From contig NZ_CP032279.1 of assembly GCF_001696615.3 (NCBI RefSeq), forward strand, positions 806,001 through 870,000: a stretch of DNA of 64,000 nucleotides, in the 5' to 3' direction. Positions within the stretch are counted from its first letter, which is position 1, and each line of letters begins with the position of its first letter. The translations under genes were made by a program, and so were the position numbers. Origin of the DNA: Acinetobacter sp. WCHAc010034. Lineage in GTDB: Bacteria; Pseudomonadota; Gammaproteobacteria; Pseudomonadales; Moraxellaceae. Under the pieces are notes generated by a model. That model made no database searches. It saw only the letters and a list, made by a program, of their open reading frames with translations, and was not told the DNA's origin. Below, piece by piece: positions 1 to 8,753 of this stretch.

Positions 1-1
1 A

Positions 2-217
2 AACAAACAGTCCGCCGCCGCGCTGATGCATGAACGGCTGTACTAGTGCGCGCGCGATTTGCCGCCCAGCCAAAAAGCGCTGCTGCGCAGCATTCAGCAG
101 CGGGCGCACGCCCAGCTGACGCAAGCGGAAATCATGCAATTGCTCAGAGAATGCAAAAACGCCAGCCCAGCGCAAAGCAAGGAATTTTACCTCAAACGCT
201 TAAAATCCTTAGATTAA
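2..217 (+). pseudogene. 3' end of an unidentified gene interrupted by an in-frame amber codon
   Basis: The frame entering the window at base 2 reads 14 codons, meets TAG at 44-46, then stays open for 56 more codons to TAA at 215-217. Codon choice after the TAG (GCG, CGC, CTG, CAG, AAA) is typical of the neighbouring core genes. The peptide after the stop is Gln/Leu/Arg-rich and looks like a helical C-terminus. I infer a single gene broken by a nonsense mutation, or a sequencing error. A second possibility is that the gene really ends at 46 and the rest is a relic. The family is not recognised. Confidence 0.4.
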
Positions 218-320
218 ACCGCATTTTGATTATTTTTGGCGCACTTAAGCGGCTATTTTGAGTTTTTTCAGCTTTCCTCCTTGACCTGGCGCGCTTTGAT
301 GCCTAAAATCCGCTTCAGAT

Positions 321-396
321 TCTCCCATAGCTCAGTCGGTAGAGCGACGGACTGTTAATCCGCAGGTCCCTGGTTCGAGCCCAGGTGGGAGAGCCA
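321..396 (+). tRNA. tRNA-Asn (anticodon GTT)
   Basis: A 76-nt cloverleaf is visible. The acceptor stem is TCTCCCA paired with TGGGAGA, followed by G and an encoded CCA. The D arm contains GCTCAGTCGGTAGAGC. The anticodon loop CTGTTAA gives GTT, and the T arm contains GGTTCGAGCC. It is followed within 10 nt by an intrinsic terminator. Confidence 0.97.
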
Positions 397-403
397 AAAT
401 TCT

Positions 404-438
404 AAAAAAGCCCATGCATTGCGACATGGGCTTTTTTC
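404..438 (+). terminator. Intrinsic terminator after tRNA-Asn
   Basis: The stem AAGCCCATG / CATGGGCTT is followed by a run of T on the + strand. The A-run on the other side could make it bidirectional. Confidence 0.85.
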
Positions 439-456
439 TTATGGCCAGCTTTTGCA

Positions 457-900
457 GTGTTCAATTTAACTCAGACTATTTTTTTCATTATTGGCTGCCT
501 GGCCAGTTTCGCATTATTCTGCCTGCTGTTTCCCCATCTGTTCCTGCGCAAGCAGAAATATTTCCCCAAGCGCGTCATTACGCCGTTTGAAAGCAAAATG
601 TACGCCCGCCTGATCAGCGCTTTTCCGCAGCATCATGTCTTGGCCCAAGTGGCGTTCAGCGCCTTAATTACCAGCCAGAACTATAAAGTCCGCAATCAAT
701 TCAACCGCAAAGTGACTGACTTTGTCCTGCTGGATAAAAACTGCAATGTGGTGGCGGTGATTGAGCTGGATGATCCTTCGCATATCGGCAAGGAGCAGGA
801 AGACGCCGCCCGGGACGCGATGCTGCAGGAAGCCGGCTACCGCGTGCTGCGCTATACCAGCATTCCCAGCGTATCTGCACTGCAGAAAGACATTCTCTAG
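457..900 (+). CDS. DUF2726-type membrane-anchored nuclease-fold protein
   Basis: The 147-aa protein has one N-terminal hydrophobic segment (about residues 7-27) followed by a soluble domain. The latter contains NRKVTDFVLLDKN, VVAVIELDDPSH and a C-terminal GYRVLRY element. These are hallmarks of the DUF2726 domain, which is related to very-short-patch/restriction-endonuclease-like folds (the D...E-x-D arrangement). The likely start is GTG at 457; the nearest upstream ATG at 441 is in another frame. It is a single gene between a tRNA terminator and a convergent gene. Its cellular role is unknown. Family call moderately sure, function unassigned. Confidence 0.72.
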   Translation: MFNLTQTIFFIIGCLASFALFCLLFPHLFLRKQKYFPKRVITPFESKMYARLISAFPQHHVLAQVAFSALITSQNYKVRNQFNRKVTDFVLLDKNCNVVAVIELDDPSHIGKEQEDAARDAMLQEAGYRVLRYTSIPSVSALQKDIL

Positions 901-935
901 CGCCAGCGCCCCAGCCAGCCTGAAGCGCTGCGCAA

Positions 936-965
936 TAAAAAAGCCAATGCAGGGCGCATTGGCTT
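936..965 (-). terminator. Intrinsic terminator for the small membrane protein gene
   Basis: On the minus strand a 10-bp stem (AAGCCAATGC / GCATTGGCTT) is followed by a T-run. It lies just past the stop of the minus-strand gene at 978. Confidence 0.8.
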
Positions 966-977
966 CAGTTCACGGCT

Positions 978-1253
978 TTATTTTGCTGCGCCGCCAGTCT
1001 GGGCCGCGCTGGCTTCAGAGGCTGCCCCGGCATGCCCCTGCTCTGCCTGCAATTTTTCAGCAGCCTCGCGCTCCTGAATCTTCTGCAGCATCTCCGCTTT
1101 CTGCTGCGCATATTTCTGCTGATTTTTCGCATCGCTGTTCACCGCCAGCATAGCCATGCTGACCAGAAAAACAGGAATCAGCAAACCCAGAGCCATCAAG
1201 ATAATGATCTTTTTCTTGCTTGGCTTGGTTTCACTTGGCTGAGGCTGTGACAT
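978..1253 (-). CDS. Small single-pass inner-membrane protein, function unknown
   Basis: The 91-aa protein has a Lys-rich cytoplasmic start (KPSKKK), one transmembrane segment at about residues 15-38 and a long charged, Gln/Glu/Ala-rich tail. The tail (NQQKYAQQKAEMLQKIQEREAAEKL) is likely a coiled coil. No enzyme motif is present. The gene has its own terminator and is transcribed opposite to the DUF2726 gene. It resembles the small coiled-coil membrane proteins common in Acinetobacter, but I cannot name a family. Confidence 0.7.
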   Translation of the reverse strand: MSQPQPSETKPSKKKIIILMALGLLIPVFLVSMAMLAVNSDAKNQQKYAQQKAEMLQKIQEREAAEKLQAEQGHAGAASEASAAQTGGAAK

Positions 1254-1427
1254 ATTAATTTACCCGCTGAAAGACTGGATCAAGATTTTCAAGGCTCAAT
1301 ATAGCAAATTAGCTCAAAGGCTCAAGCAAAATAGCGCCAGCCGCCCTGCTCAGCAATGATTTCCGTGCAAGCCTCACCTAATAAAACTTTGATTTAAATC
1401 AGTATTCCTGCAAGCCTAGCTTGGACT

Positions 1428-2306
1428 TTACCATAGCGCAAGAAACACCCCGATGAAAATCATCAGGCCGACCCAGCGGTTATGCCTGAACGCCCAAAAG
1501 CAGCGCTGCGGGTCGCGGTCACGGGTTTTCGTCCACTGATAAACAAAGTCTGCAGCCACAGCCAGCAAGGCCAGCGCACCAAAAGGCGCCAGCAAATCCT
1601 GCAGATGCAGCGCCGAAGCAATCAACGCAATGCTGAGCGCCTGCAGCGCGGAAATCGCCGGAATATCGTATTTGCCAAACAGAATCGCAGTGGATTTCAC
1701 CCCGATTTTTAAATCATATTCGCGGTCGGTAATGGCATATTGCGTATCATACGCCACCGTCCATGCCAGATTGCCGAAATACAGCAGCCAGCAGCTTAAA
1801 TCCAACGGCTTGCCCATTGCGGTAAAAGACATTGGAATCCCCCAGGAAAACGCCATGCCGAGCACCACTTGAGGCAAATGCGTATAGCGCTTCATAAAAG
1901 GGTAAATAAACGCGAGAAACAGCCCGCCCAATGCGCAGTAAAAAGTTGCAACCGGCAAAAACAGCAGCATGCATGCGCTGGCAAACACCAGGCCCAAAAA
2001 CACATAAATGGCTTCTTTGCCGCTGATGATGCCCGTCGCCAGCGGACGGTTCTTGGTGCGTTCCACATGCGCATCAACCTTGCGGTCAGCAAAATCATTG
2101 ATGGCGCAGCCGGCAGCCCGCATTAATACCGTACCGAGGATCATCGGCAGCAAAATGCCGATTGGCGGAATGCCTTCCGCCGCAATCCACAAAGCCCACA
2201 TCGTTGGCCAAAAAACCAGTTCCGTGCCGATCGGCTTATCAAAACGGCATAGGTAATAATACGCTTCAAAGCGCTCACGCCAAGTAATCTGATGCGCAGC
2301 TGTCAT
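1428..2306 (-). CDS. ubiA: 4-hydroxybenzoate octaprenyltransferase
   Basis: UbiA attaches the polyprenyl tail to 4-hydroxybenzoate, the first membrane step of ubiquinone synthesis. The 292-aa protein is an all-helical membrane protein. It has the two Asp-rich prenyl-diphosphate motifs: NDFADRKVD near residue 70, and YDTQYAITDREYD in the second half. I chose ATG at 2306, which has GAGG about 7 nt upstream. A GTG at 2318 in the same frame would overlap the ubiC stop as GTGA. It follows ubiC with almost no gap, so the two steps (making 4-hydroxybenzoate and prenylating it) are co-transcribed. Confidence 0.96.
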   Translation of the reverse strand: MTAAHQITWRERFEAYYYLCRFDKPIGTELVFWPTMWALWIAAEGIPPIGILLPMILGTVLMRAAGCAINDFADRKVDAHVERTKNRPLATGIISGKEAIYVFLGLVFASACMLLFLPVATFYCALGGLFLAFIYPFMKRYTHLPQVVLGMAFSWGIPMSFTAMGKPLDLSCWLLYFGNLAWTVAYDTQYAITDREYDLKIGVKSTAILFGKYDIPAISALQALSIALIASALHLQDLLAPFGALALLAVAADFVYQWTKTRDRDPQRCFWAFRHNRWVGLMIFIGVFLALW

Positions 2307-2314
2307 GCCTGTCC

Positions 2315-2881
2315 TCACCCCGCTGAATTTTGCTTTTGCAAAAACTGTTCAAAATCTGCTAAAAATGTTTCCTGCACAATAAATTTGCAGCCGTGCCAAG
2401 TATAACAGCTCTGCCGCGTCCAGCCATCTTCCAGCCGGATGACACGGCGCTCACAGGCGGGGCGCGTGCGCTGAAACAGGAAGCGGCCTATCGGCTTTTT
2501 GCCGATATGCTTAAACAGCCGCGCGCGGCGCTGCAGGCTTAAAATGGGAAATATGCTTTTGGCCCTGACCCAAGGCTGGGCTTCACAGCCGTATAAGTAG
2601 CTTTCGCGCACCCATGAGGTATGCTGGGGCGGCATGCGCATCCATTTTGCATCGGAAAAAGTTAAACGCTGAAAATGCTCTTTCACCGGCTGGACGCTGA
2701 ATTCGCCATCTGCCAAAGCTGTGAGCTGCTGAGTCAGTGAACCTGATGCATACAGCCATGCTTTCAGTTCAGCTGGAATATGCTGCATAACTTTACCTGT
2801 GCTATTGATCTGCATTGCTCCATGGAGCTTTTCATTCATAAATAATTCAACTGATTCAATTGAATAATCAGTCTTTAACAA
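2315..2881 (-). CDS. ubiC: Chorismate lyase (chorismate--pyruvate lyase)
   Basis: UbiC converts chorismate to 4-hydroxybenzoate and pyruvate, the entry to ubiquinone synthesis. The 188-aa product has the family landmarks WVRESYLYG, PWVRAKSIFP and the C-terminal IGKKPIGRFLF block. It is about 20 residues longer than the E. coli enzyme, so a downstream Met (residue 15 or 23) may be the real start. The annotated start overlaps the upstream small gene by 7 bp. It lies directly ahead of ubiA, which supports the call. Confidence 0.93.
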   Translation of the reverse strand: MLKTDYSIESVELFMNEKLHGAMQINSTGKVMQHIPAELKAWLYASGSLTQQLTALADGEFSVQPVKEHFQRLTFSDAKWMRMPPQHTSWVRESYLYGCEAQPWVRAKSIFPILSLQRRARLFKHIGKKPIGRFLFQRTRPACERRVIRLEDGWTRQSCYTWHGCKFIVQETFLADFEQFLQKQNSAG

Positions 2882-3159
2882 TTATCTGTTTTTGCAATGA
2901 TTTCGAATTTACCCTGCGGGGTTTTAATTAAAATAAAGCCTTCCGCGCTGAGATAAAAACTTTGCGGATAATCATATGCCAGCGCCAGTTCCGGACTTTT
3001 CAGCGCGACAAACTCCGCCTGCTTATAGCCTTCCGCTGTCCGACCCACTTCCAGATAAGTCACCATTGAAAAATTCAGCTTGAAACCCTTGTCATGGTCT
3101 TTAGGGTCGATCCATGGATAGAAACTGGTGTGCTTCTTACGCTGCGCCATATAGCTCAT
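2875..3159 (-). CDS. Small uncharacterised protein upstream of ubiCA
   Basis: The 94-aa soluble protein has no signal peptide. It has a basic N-terminus (MAQRKKHTSFYPW) and an alternating hydrophobic/polar pattern suggesting a beta-rich fold. Its stop overlaps the ubiC start by 7 bp, so it is probably translated from the same message. I do not recognise a family. The context suggests a housekeeping conserved hypothetical rather than a ubiquinone enzyme. Confidence 0.7.
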   Translation of the reverse strand: MSYMAQRKKHTSFYPWIDPKDHDKGFKLNFSMVTYLEVGRTAEGYKQAEFVALKSPELALAYDYPQSFYLSAEGFILIKTPQGKFEIIAKTDNC

Positions 3160-3189
3160 CTATTTTTTTTAAAGATAAACAGATGATAC

Positions 3190-3221
3190 AAAAAAACCCG
3201 CGCTAAGCGCGGGTTTTTTTA
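3190..3221 (-). terminator. Bidirectional intrinsic terminator after glnA
   Basis: CCCGCGCT / AGCGCGGG forms an 8-bp GC-rich stem flanked by an A-run and a T-run. It terminates glnA on the minus strand and could also work on the + strand. Confidence 0.9.
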
Positions 3222-3241
3222 CAGTGCGGTTCTCGAAAGAA

Positions 3242-4657
3242 TTACAGGCTGTAGTACATGTCGAATTCAACCGGGTGAGTTGTCGTATTCAAACGGCGGA
3301 CTTCCTCTGTTTTCAATTCGATATAAGCGTCAAGCATGTCTTTAGAGAACACGCCACCTTTCAGCAGGTAGTCGTGATCTGCTTCAAGGGCTTCAAGCGC
3401 CATGTCCAAGCTGTGCGCAACTGTTGGGATCTTCGCTTCTTCTTCAGGAGGAAGGTCATACAAGTTTTTGTCAGCAGCTTCGCCTGGGTGAATCTTGTTT
3501 TGAATACCGTCAATACCGGCCATCAGCAATGCAGCGAAGCCTAAGTACGGGTTCATCATTGGATCAGGGAAACGCGCTTCAATACGCTTGCCTTTAGGGC
3601 TTGAAACGTAAGGAATACGGATAGACGCAGAACGGTTGCGCGCTGAGTAAGCCAGCATGATTGGCGCTTCGAAGTGCGGCACTAAACGCTTGTACGAGTT
3701 TGTAGAAGGGTTGGTAATCGCATTCAAAGAGCGGGCATGCTTGATCACGCCGCCAATGAAGTACAGCGCCATTTCAGAAAGGCCAGCGTATTCATCGCCA
3801 GCAAACAGGTTCTTGCCGTCTTTAGAGATAGACATATGAACGTGCATGCCTGAACCGTTGTCGCCAACCATAGGCTTAGGCATAAAGGTTGCAGTTTTCG
3901 CATACTGGTGCGCAACGTTCCAAACCGCATATTTGAACTGCTGCACTTCGTCCGCTTTGCGAACCATCGTGTTGAAGCTTACGCCGATTTCCAGCTGGCA
4001 AGATGCAACTTCGTGGTGATGCACTTCTACGCGGCCTGGGCCCATGATGTCTTCAATGCGCGCGCACATATCAGCACGCATATCCTGTGAAGAATCTACA
4101 GGAGGAACTGGGAAGTAACCGCCTTTAACGCGCGGACGGTGGCCAGAGTTGCCGGCTTCGTAATCTTTGCCGGTAGACCAGGCAGCTTCTTCAGCGATCA
4201 GTGTGTGGCGCGCGCCAGACATGTCGATGTCCCATTTCACTTCGTCAAATACGAAGAATTCTGGTTCTGGACCGAAGAATGCTGTATCACCGATGCCTGT
4301 AGACTTTAAGTATTCTTCCGCACGGCGAGCGATTGAACGCGGGTCACGGTCATAGCCTTGGCCAGTCGATGGCTCAATTACGTCACAAGTTACAACAACT
4401 GTAGGCTCAGCGAAGAACGGGTCAAGGAAACCTGTTGCTGCGTCCGGGCGTAAAATCATGTCAGATGCTTCGATGCCTTTCCAGCCGGCAATTGAAGAGC
4501 CGTCAAACATTTTGCCGTCTTCAAAAGTATCTTCATCGATGGTATCTGCAGGGTAAGTTACGTGCTGCTCTTTGCCCTTAGTGTCAGTAAAGCGGAAATC
4601 GACCCATTTTGCGCCACTTTCTTGGATGAGTTGTAGGACCTTGTTCGCCATGCTCAT
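3242..4657 (-). CDS. glnA: Glutamine synthetase, type I
   Basis: It makes glutamine from glutamate, ammonia and ATP, and is the central nitrogen-assimilation enzyme (cytoplasmic dodecamer). Length 471 aa matches bacterial GSI. Visible signatures are [12 protein letters not shown] near the N-terminus, [11 protein letters not shown], the [10 protein letters not shown] glycine/histidine motif and [12 protein letters not shown]. The adenylylation site is NLYDLPPEE, with Tyr near residue 400. ATG at 4657 has GGAG about 6 nt upstream; a second ATG lies two codons in. It is a single-gene unit ending at a strong terminator. The upstream region carries a sigma-54 promoter and NtrC-like sites, so nitrogen control is expected. 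Confidence 0.98.
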   Translation of the reverse strand: MSMANKVLQLIQESGAKWVDFRFTDTKGKEQHVTYPADTIDEDTFEDGKMFDGSSIAGWKGIEASDMILRPDAATGFLDPFFAEPTVVVTCDVIEPSTGQGYDRDPRSIARRAEEYLKSTGIGDTAFFGPEPEFFVFDEVKWDIDMSGARHTLIAEEAAWSTGKDYEAGNSGHRPRVKGGYFPVPPVDSSQDMRADMCARIEDIMGPGRVEVHHHEVASCQLEIGVSFNTMVRKADEVQQFKYAVWNVAHQYAKTATFMPKPMVGDNGSGMHVHMSISKDGKNLFAGDEYAGLSEMALYFIGGVIKHARSLNAITNPSTNSYKRLVPHFEAPIMLAYSARNRSASIRIPYVSSPKGKRIEARFPDPMMNPYLGFAALLMAGIDGIQNKIHPGEAADKNLYDLPPEEEAKIPTVAHSLDMALEALEADHDYLLKGGVFSKDMLDAYIELKTEEVRRLNTTTHPVEFDMYYSL

Positions 4658-4716
4658 TTTGCTCCGATGATTTTTTGCTGCACTCGCGAAGTGCGTGTTA
4701 GTAGTTGGCTGTTATT

Positions 4717-4733
4717 AAGCAATTAGCGTACCA
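4717..4733 (-). promoter_or_regulatory. Putative sigma-54 promoter of glnA
   Basis: The minus strand reads TGGTACGCTAATTGCTT, against the sigma-54 consensus TGGCACG-N4-TTGCT. Only one base of the -24 element differs, and the spacing is exact. It lies about 60 bp upstream of the glnA start. Confidence 0.75.
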
Positions 4734-4828
4734 ACTTTCAAAAGCAAAGTTAAAATATTGAATTCATTATCAGAATTGAAGATTACAGCGCTTTGCTTTG
4801 CGCTCATTATACTGTGTGTCAAAGCAAA

Positions 4829-4897
4829 TGCACCATATTCAAACACTGTCTTTTAAATTTGTTCAAAAAGCCCCATAAGATGAACCAATTTGGTGCA
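4829..4897 (-). promoter_or_regulatory. NtrC-like enhancer sites upstream of glnA
   Basis: At 4881-4897 the + strand reads TGAACCAATTTGGTGCA, very close to the NtrC consensus TGCACCA-N3-TGGTGCA. A second, half-conserved site begins with TGCACCA at 4829. Their centres are about 52 bp apart (near five helical turns). They sit 100-170 bp upstream of the sigma-54 motif, a normal enhancer distance. Confidence 0.6.
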
Positions 4898-4994
4898 TTT
4901 GCAGCGTTATATAAGATGATCTTCAGCCTGATGCTGCCGCATTTCGGCTCAGATAACATTTTTCAAACCCGTCAGACATAAGGTCTGAAGCAAA

Positions 4995-5588
4995 TCAGGG
5001 ATTATATTTTCGGGACTGTTTCAAGCATTTTTTTAAATACCCAAACAGTTCTCCCGTCAGACTGCGGTCAGCCGGCGTCTTAAACTGCACGGCAACCTGT
5101 TTCTGCGTATAATATTCAGCATAATAAAGGGTAAAAAGATCCGAATAGACGAGCTGTTCAAGCAGTCCGCAGGATGCCGATGAGCCGGCAGGCGACAGCA
5201 AAATCTGTGTCGCCTTCAAGGGCAAATCATAGTCATCCGTTGACGTCAGGGGCTGTATCCGGCCGCCATCAAAACTGATCCGCAAGGGTTGCTGAGCATT
5301 GATATATTTCAGCTGCGCCCTCTCCGGATCATCCTTGTTTTCTGCAATATTCAGCAGCATGAAGACTGATTTTTCATCATAGTCCAGCGCCTTGGCAAAA
5401 TTCGGTTCTTTCCGGTACAGCATAATGCGGGCACGGCCATCTGTACTGACCAAAGCTGCAGCATCAATCGCTTTAAAATTGTCCGATATAATATTGCGCT
5501 GCCATTCTGCCGCACCCGCATGAACAGAAGCTGTCAGCAGGACTGAACAGCATATTATTTTTATCAGGCTTTTAAATTGAGCAAACAC
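4995..5588 (-). CDS. Secreted/periplasmic protein of unknown function
   Basis: The 197-aa product has a clear Sec signal peptide: a Lys-containing start, a hydrophobic core through about residue 20, and an AHAGAA cleavage region. The mature part has no recognised catalytic motif. It has two Cys (in SCGLLEQ and KKCLKQ) that could form a disulfide, and a basic C-terminus. It is transcribed away from glnA's control region and probably stands alone. No family recognised. Confidence 0.72.
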   Translation of the reverse strand: MFAQFKSLIKIICCSVLLTASVHAGAAEWQRNIISDNFKAIDAAALVSTDGRARIMLYRKEPNFAKALDYDEKSVFMLLNIAENKDDPERAQLKYINAQQPLRISFDGGRIQPLTSTDDYDLPLKATQILLSPAGSSASCGLLEQLVYSDLFTLYYAEYYTQKQVAVQFKTPADRSLTGELFGYLKKCLKQSRKYNP

Positions 5589-6201
5589 TGCTTTTTCTCT
5601 GAGTTTTGCTGCCTCAGTTTAACCTAAAAATAAAGTGATCCATATCCCCGCCAAGTTCCAGCATCTCAACACCGGCAGCACTTGAGCCTGCAAACGCATT
5701 TCCAGCAGCGCTTTCAAAAAACATGTGCTGACTTAGTGCCATTGGATATGGCTGCCTCTTATACCAGTCTCCATCATTAAATTAAAACCGGTCTCGATAA
5801 GCTCAGCCTGACGACTCAGAAAATTCAGCTTTAACGGTCAGCATGTTAAGCAAGGTATTGCATTTACGTGCAGGAAAATATAACAACTCAATCTGCGATG
5901 GTGACTGCGCCATGAAAACCCACATCCACAAAGCTGACTTTTCATTAAAAGTTCAATGGATTCCAATCGGCACAGCTGCAAAATTCATCTTTTACGGCAA
6001 ATGTTAGCGAGCAGGCTGGTTCTTACCCTGAAAGATCAACGTAAGTAAAATCCTTTGTTAGCCTGAAGCTTCATCCCTGAACCTCTGACCAGCAGGAAAC
6101 ACATGTCTCCCGCGCGTATCCGCTTATATTTTCAGGTCAGAAGCAGATGGCTGAGCCTATCGTGTAAAAAAAATTTGAAGATTGGCATTACTTTCAGGCA
6201 T
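5589..6201. other. Long intergenic stretch, no gene recognised
   Basis: About 610 bp with no convincing coding region on either strand. The longest short frames lack a ribosome-binding site and family resemblance. The left end must carry the promoter of the gene starting at 5588. The rest looks like eroded sequence. Confidence 0.5.
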
Positions 6202-6231
6202 AAAAAAACCGAACTGTACCTGCTCGGTTTT
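6202..6231 (-). terminator. Intrinsic terminator after the 123-aa secreted protein
   Basis: On the minus strand AAACCGA / TCGGTTT encloses a 10-nt loop and is followed by seven T. It lies about 30 bp beyond the stop codon at 6262. Confidence 0.75.
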
Positions 6232-6261
6232 AAAGACTTAAATTGAATTAATTTCTGACAA

Positions 6262-6633
6262 TCAATATTCATTGTCAGAATTTTGCTGCATGCATTCTTG
6301 CTCGATATTGCTCATAAAATTGGACATCACTACCATTTTTCCTACTGCATCGGGGCTTATAGGGATTTTATAAGCCTCTTGGATCAGTTGGTTAATTTCA
6401 TTTTTATTATATTTTTCATCTACTGAGCGAAGCTCTTTTTGGAGGTGTTTTTGTTTTACCCCATCCTGCCTAAGCCCCATGATTGAAAACGCCCGATTTG
6501 CCAAAACAAAACAATCCCCCCCTTCATCTTTGCTCAGAATTTCTTGAAGACTGCTTTCTTGATCATTGGCTAAGACAATGGGCGAAACCAAAATTGACAT
6601 CAAGAGGAGCGATTTTTTATTTATTAATTTCAC
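6262..6633 (-). CDS. Small secreted protein of unknown function
   Basis: The 123-aa product starts with a classic signal peptide (KLINKKS, then a hydrophobic core ending PIVLAN). The mature chain is acidic and helical. It has two Cys (DCFVLAN and EQECMQQ) spaced as in small periplasmic helical proteins. No catalytic motif is visible. It is a lone gene with its own terminator. Family not recognised. Confidence 0.7.
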   Translation of the reverse strand: MKLINKKSLLLMSILVSPIVLANDQESSLQEILSKDEGGDCFVLANRAFSIMGLRQDGVKQKHLQKELRSVDEKYNKNEINQLIQEAYKIPISPDAVGKMVVMSNFMSNIEQECMQQNSDNEY

Positions 6634-7086
6634 TTTAATTTACTCTGAATTCTGCTCTTGCAATCTTAGCGTAAAAACGCTCAGCATCCACACTTTATGG
6701 AGCATGGACTTTGTAAATTTCTACATGCGAAATGCAAATGACTGAAGGAAACCTTTCCGCGGTTCACATCAATTTATCCTGCCCATCGTGCCAGTATTTT
6801 CAGACTTGGAGCATTGGCTTGAAAAAGTGCCAGCATTCCGAACACTAGACGCAAAAATTCGTGAGGGCCGTTCATATAGCCCCTGCGAAGATGGGTGACA
6901 GAGCTTCTAGTCGCCATAGGTGCAATCTGTTGTCACAAATACAGCTGAATCTGCTAAAGTAGCCGCTTGAATAAGTGGCTTTTTAATGCCCTTTTCAATA
7001 GCACTTTATGCAATGTGAGCAATATAGTGAGTAATAAATTACACACATATATAAATCACATTTAATTTCAAAGGATTACGCTCGAA
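6634..7086. other. Intergenic region ahead of trpG with a possible coding relic
   Basis: It contains the promoter region for trpGDC near its right end (AT-rich; AAGGA lies about 12 nt before the trpG start). On the + strand a stretch at about 6733-6900 stays open for over 50 codons, ending at TGA 6898-6900, with plausible amino-acid composition. It has no start or ribosome-binding site, so it may be a gene fragment. I see no typical trp leader peptide with tandem Trp codons. Confidence 0.35.
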
Positions 7087-7671
7087 ATGCTTCTGATGAT
7101 TGATAATTACGACAGCTTTACTTATAACATCGTCCAATATTTTGGCGAGTTAAATCAAGAAGTTAAAGTCGTTCGCAATGATGCCGTCACACTGGAGGAT
7201 ATTGAGCGATGGCAACCGAAGTATCTGGTCATTGGCCCCGGCCCATGCTCACCGTCCGAAGCAGGCATTTCCATTCCTGCCATTCAGCATTTCGCAGGCA
7301 AAATTCCCTTGCTTGGCGTGTGCTTAGGCCACCAAGCAATTGGCCAGGCCTTTGGCGGCAGCATTATCCGCGCTAAAAAAGTCATGCATGGCCGCTTATC
7401 GGACATGCATCACAGCGACAAGGGCATTTTCAGCGGCCTGCCTTCCCCATTTTCCGCAACGCGCTATCATTCTTTAGTGATTGATCAGGCGACCTTGCCG
7501 GAATGCCTGGAAGTCACCTGCTGGACCAATGAACAGGACGGCTCCATGGAAGAAATCATGGGTGTGAAGCATAAGACATTGCCGGTTGAAGGCGTGCAGT
7601 TCCATCCTGAATCAATTTTGAGCCAGCACGGCCACAAAATCTTCCAGAACTTTTTAGAAATTTACGCATAA
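7087..7671 (+). CDS. trpG: Anthranilate synthase glutamine amidotransferase subunit
   Basis: It supplies ammonia from glutamine to the TrpE subunit for anthranilate synthesis. The 194-aa class I amidotransferase has the catalytic triad in view: Cys79 in [10 protein letters not shown], and His173/Glu175 in VQFHPES. The oxyanion region VIGPGPCSP is also present. In many Acinetobacter and Pseudomonas the same subunit also serves p-aminobenzoate synthesis (PabA). It is the first gene of trpGDC. Its TAA overlaps the trpD ATG by one base (TAATG), so translation is coupled. The large subunit trpE is not in this window. Confidence 0.96.
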   Translation: MLLMIDNYDSFTYNIVQYFGELNQEVKVVRNDAVTLEDIERWQPKYLVIGPGPCSPSEAGISIPAIQHFAGKIPLLGVCLGHQAIGQAFGGSIIRAKKVMHGRLSDMHHSDKGIFSGLPSPFSATRYHSLVIDQATLPECLEVTCWTNEQDGSMEEIMGVKHKTLPVEGVQFHPESILSQHGHKIFQNFLEIYA

Positions 7672-8735
7672 TGAGCGCAGCGAAGACCATGAATATTCAG
7701 CAAGCTTTAAGCAATATTACCAAACAGATTCACCTGACCCAGCCGCAGATGGAAGAAGTCATGCGCGCCATCATGAACGGCGAAGCCACCGATGCGCAGA
7801 TTGGCGCACTGATGATGGGCCTGCGCCTGAAAGGCGAAAGCATTGATGAAATTACCGCAGCAGCCCGCGTCATGCGCGAGTTCGCGGTTAAAATTGATGT
7901 CAGCGACCTGCCGCATTTGGTGGATATTGTTGGCACCGGCGGCGACGGGCAAAACCTGTTTAACGTTTCCACTGCATCTTCTTTCGTGATTGCCGCCGCC
8001 GGCGCGACCATTGCCAAGCATGGCGGGCGCGGCGTGTCATCCAAATCCGGCTCTTCCGACCTGCTGGAGCAGGCCGGCATTCATCTGGATTTAAGCATGC
8101 AGCAGACTGAACGCTGCATCCGTGAAATGGGCGTCGGCTTCCTGTTCGCGCCAAACCATCATAAAGCCATGAAGTATGCCGCCGGCCCGCGCAAGGAATT
8201 AGGCTTCCGCAGCATCTTCAATTTGCTTGGCCCGCTTACGAATCCGGCCGGCGTGAAGCGCTTTGTGATTGGGGTATTTTCCACTGAACTGTGCCGCCCT
8301 ATGGCGGAAGTGCTGAAACAGCTGGGCGCTGAGCATGTCATGGTGGTGCATTCCAAAGACGGCCTGGATGAAATCAGCCTTGCCTCTGCCACTTATGTCG
8401 CTGAATTGAAAGACGGTGAAATCAGCGAATGGGAAATCCTGCCTGAAGCGGTGGATATTGAATCGCAGACATTGACCGGCCTGTCTGTCGCCAGCGCTGC
8501 CGAAAGCCTGGCGCTGGTTAAGGATGCCTTGGGCAAGAAAAAATCTGACAAAGGCGAAAAAGCCGCCGCTATGATTGCCTTGAATGCCGGCGCCGGCATT
8601 TATGTTGCCGGCTTAACCAAGACCTACAAGCAGGGCGTTGCCCTTGCGCATGACATTATTTACGGCGGCCAGGCGCTGGAAAAAATGAGCGTGCTGTCGG
8701 AATTCACTAAAACTTTAAAGCAGTACCCGGCTTAA
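7671..8735 (+). CDS. trpD: Anthranilate phosphoribosyltransferase
   Basis: It transfers phosphoribose from PRPP to anthranilate (second committed step of tryptophan synthesis). The 354-aa product carries GTGGDG (about 88-93), the PRPP pyrophosphate loop, and [18 protein letters not shown], which shapes the anthranilate/PRPP site. It also has [11 protein letters not shown] at 7671 is coupled to the trpG stop. An ATG six codons in (MNIQQAL) is an alternative. It is the middle gene of trpGDC. Confidence 0.97.
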   Translation: MSAAKTMNIQQALSNITKQIHLTQPQMEEVMRAIMNGEATDAQIGALMMGLRLKGESIDEITAAARVMREFAVKIDVSDLPHLVDIVGTGGDGQNLFNVSTASSFVIAAAGATIAKHGGRGVSSKSGSSDLLEQAGIHLDLSMQQTERCIREMGVGFLFAPNHHKAMKYAAGPRKELGFRSIFNLLGPLTNPAGVKRFVIGVFSTELCRPMAEVLKQLGAEHVMVVHSKDGLDEISLASATYVAELKDGEISEWEILPEAVDIESQTLTGLSVASAAESLALVKDALGKKKSDKGEKAAAMIALNAGAGIYVAGLTKTYKQGVALAHDIIYGGQALEKMSVLSEFTKTLKQYPA

Positions 8736-8753
8736 GCGGTCAAGGAAAAGATT

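Noticed and set aside
46-261. 71-codon frame at the left edge
   Set aside because: It is a shadow of the better-composed frame ending at 217 and crosses into the tRNA promoter region.
4831-4850. Second sigma-54 promoter candidate near TGGTGCATTTGC on the minus strand
   Set aside because: Spacing between the GG and GC elements is 7 instead of 10 bases; better explained as an NtrC half-site.
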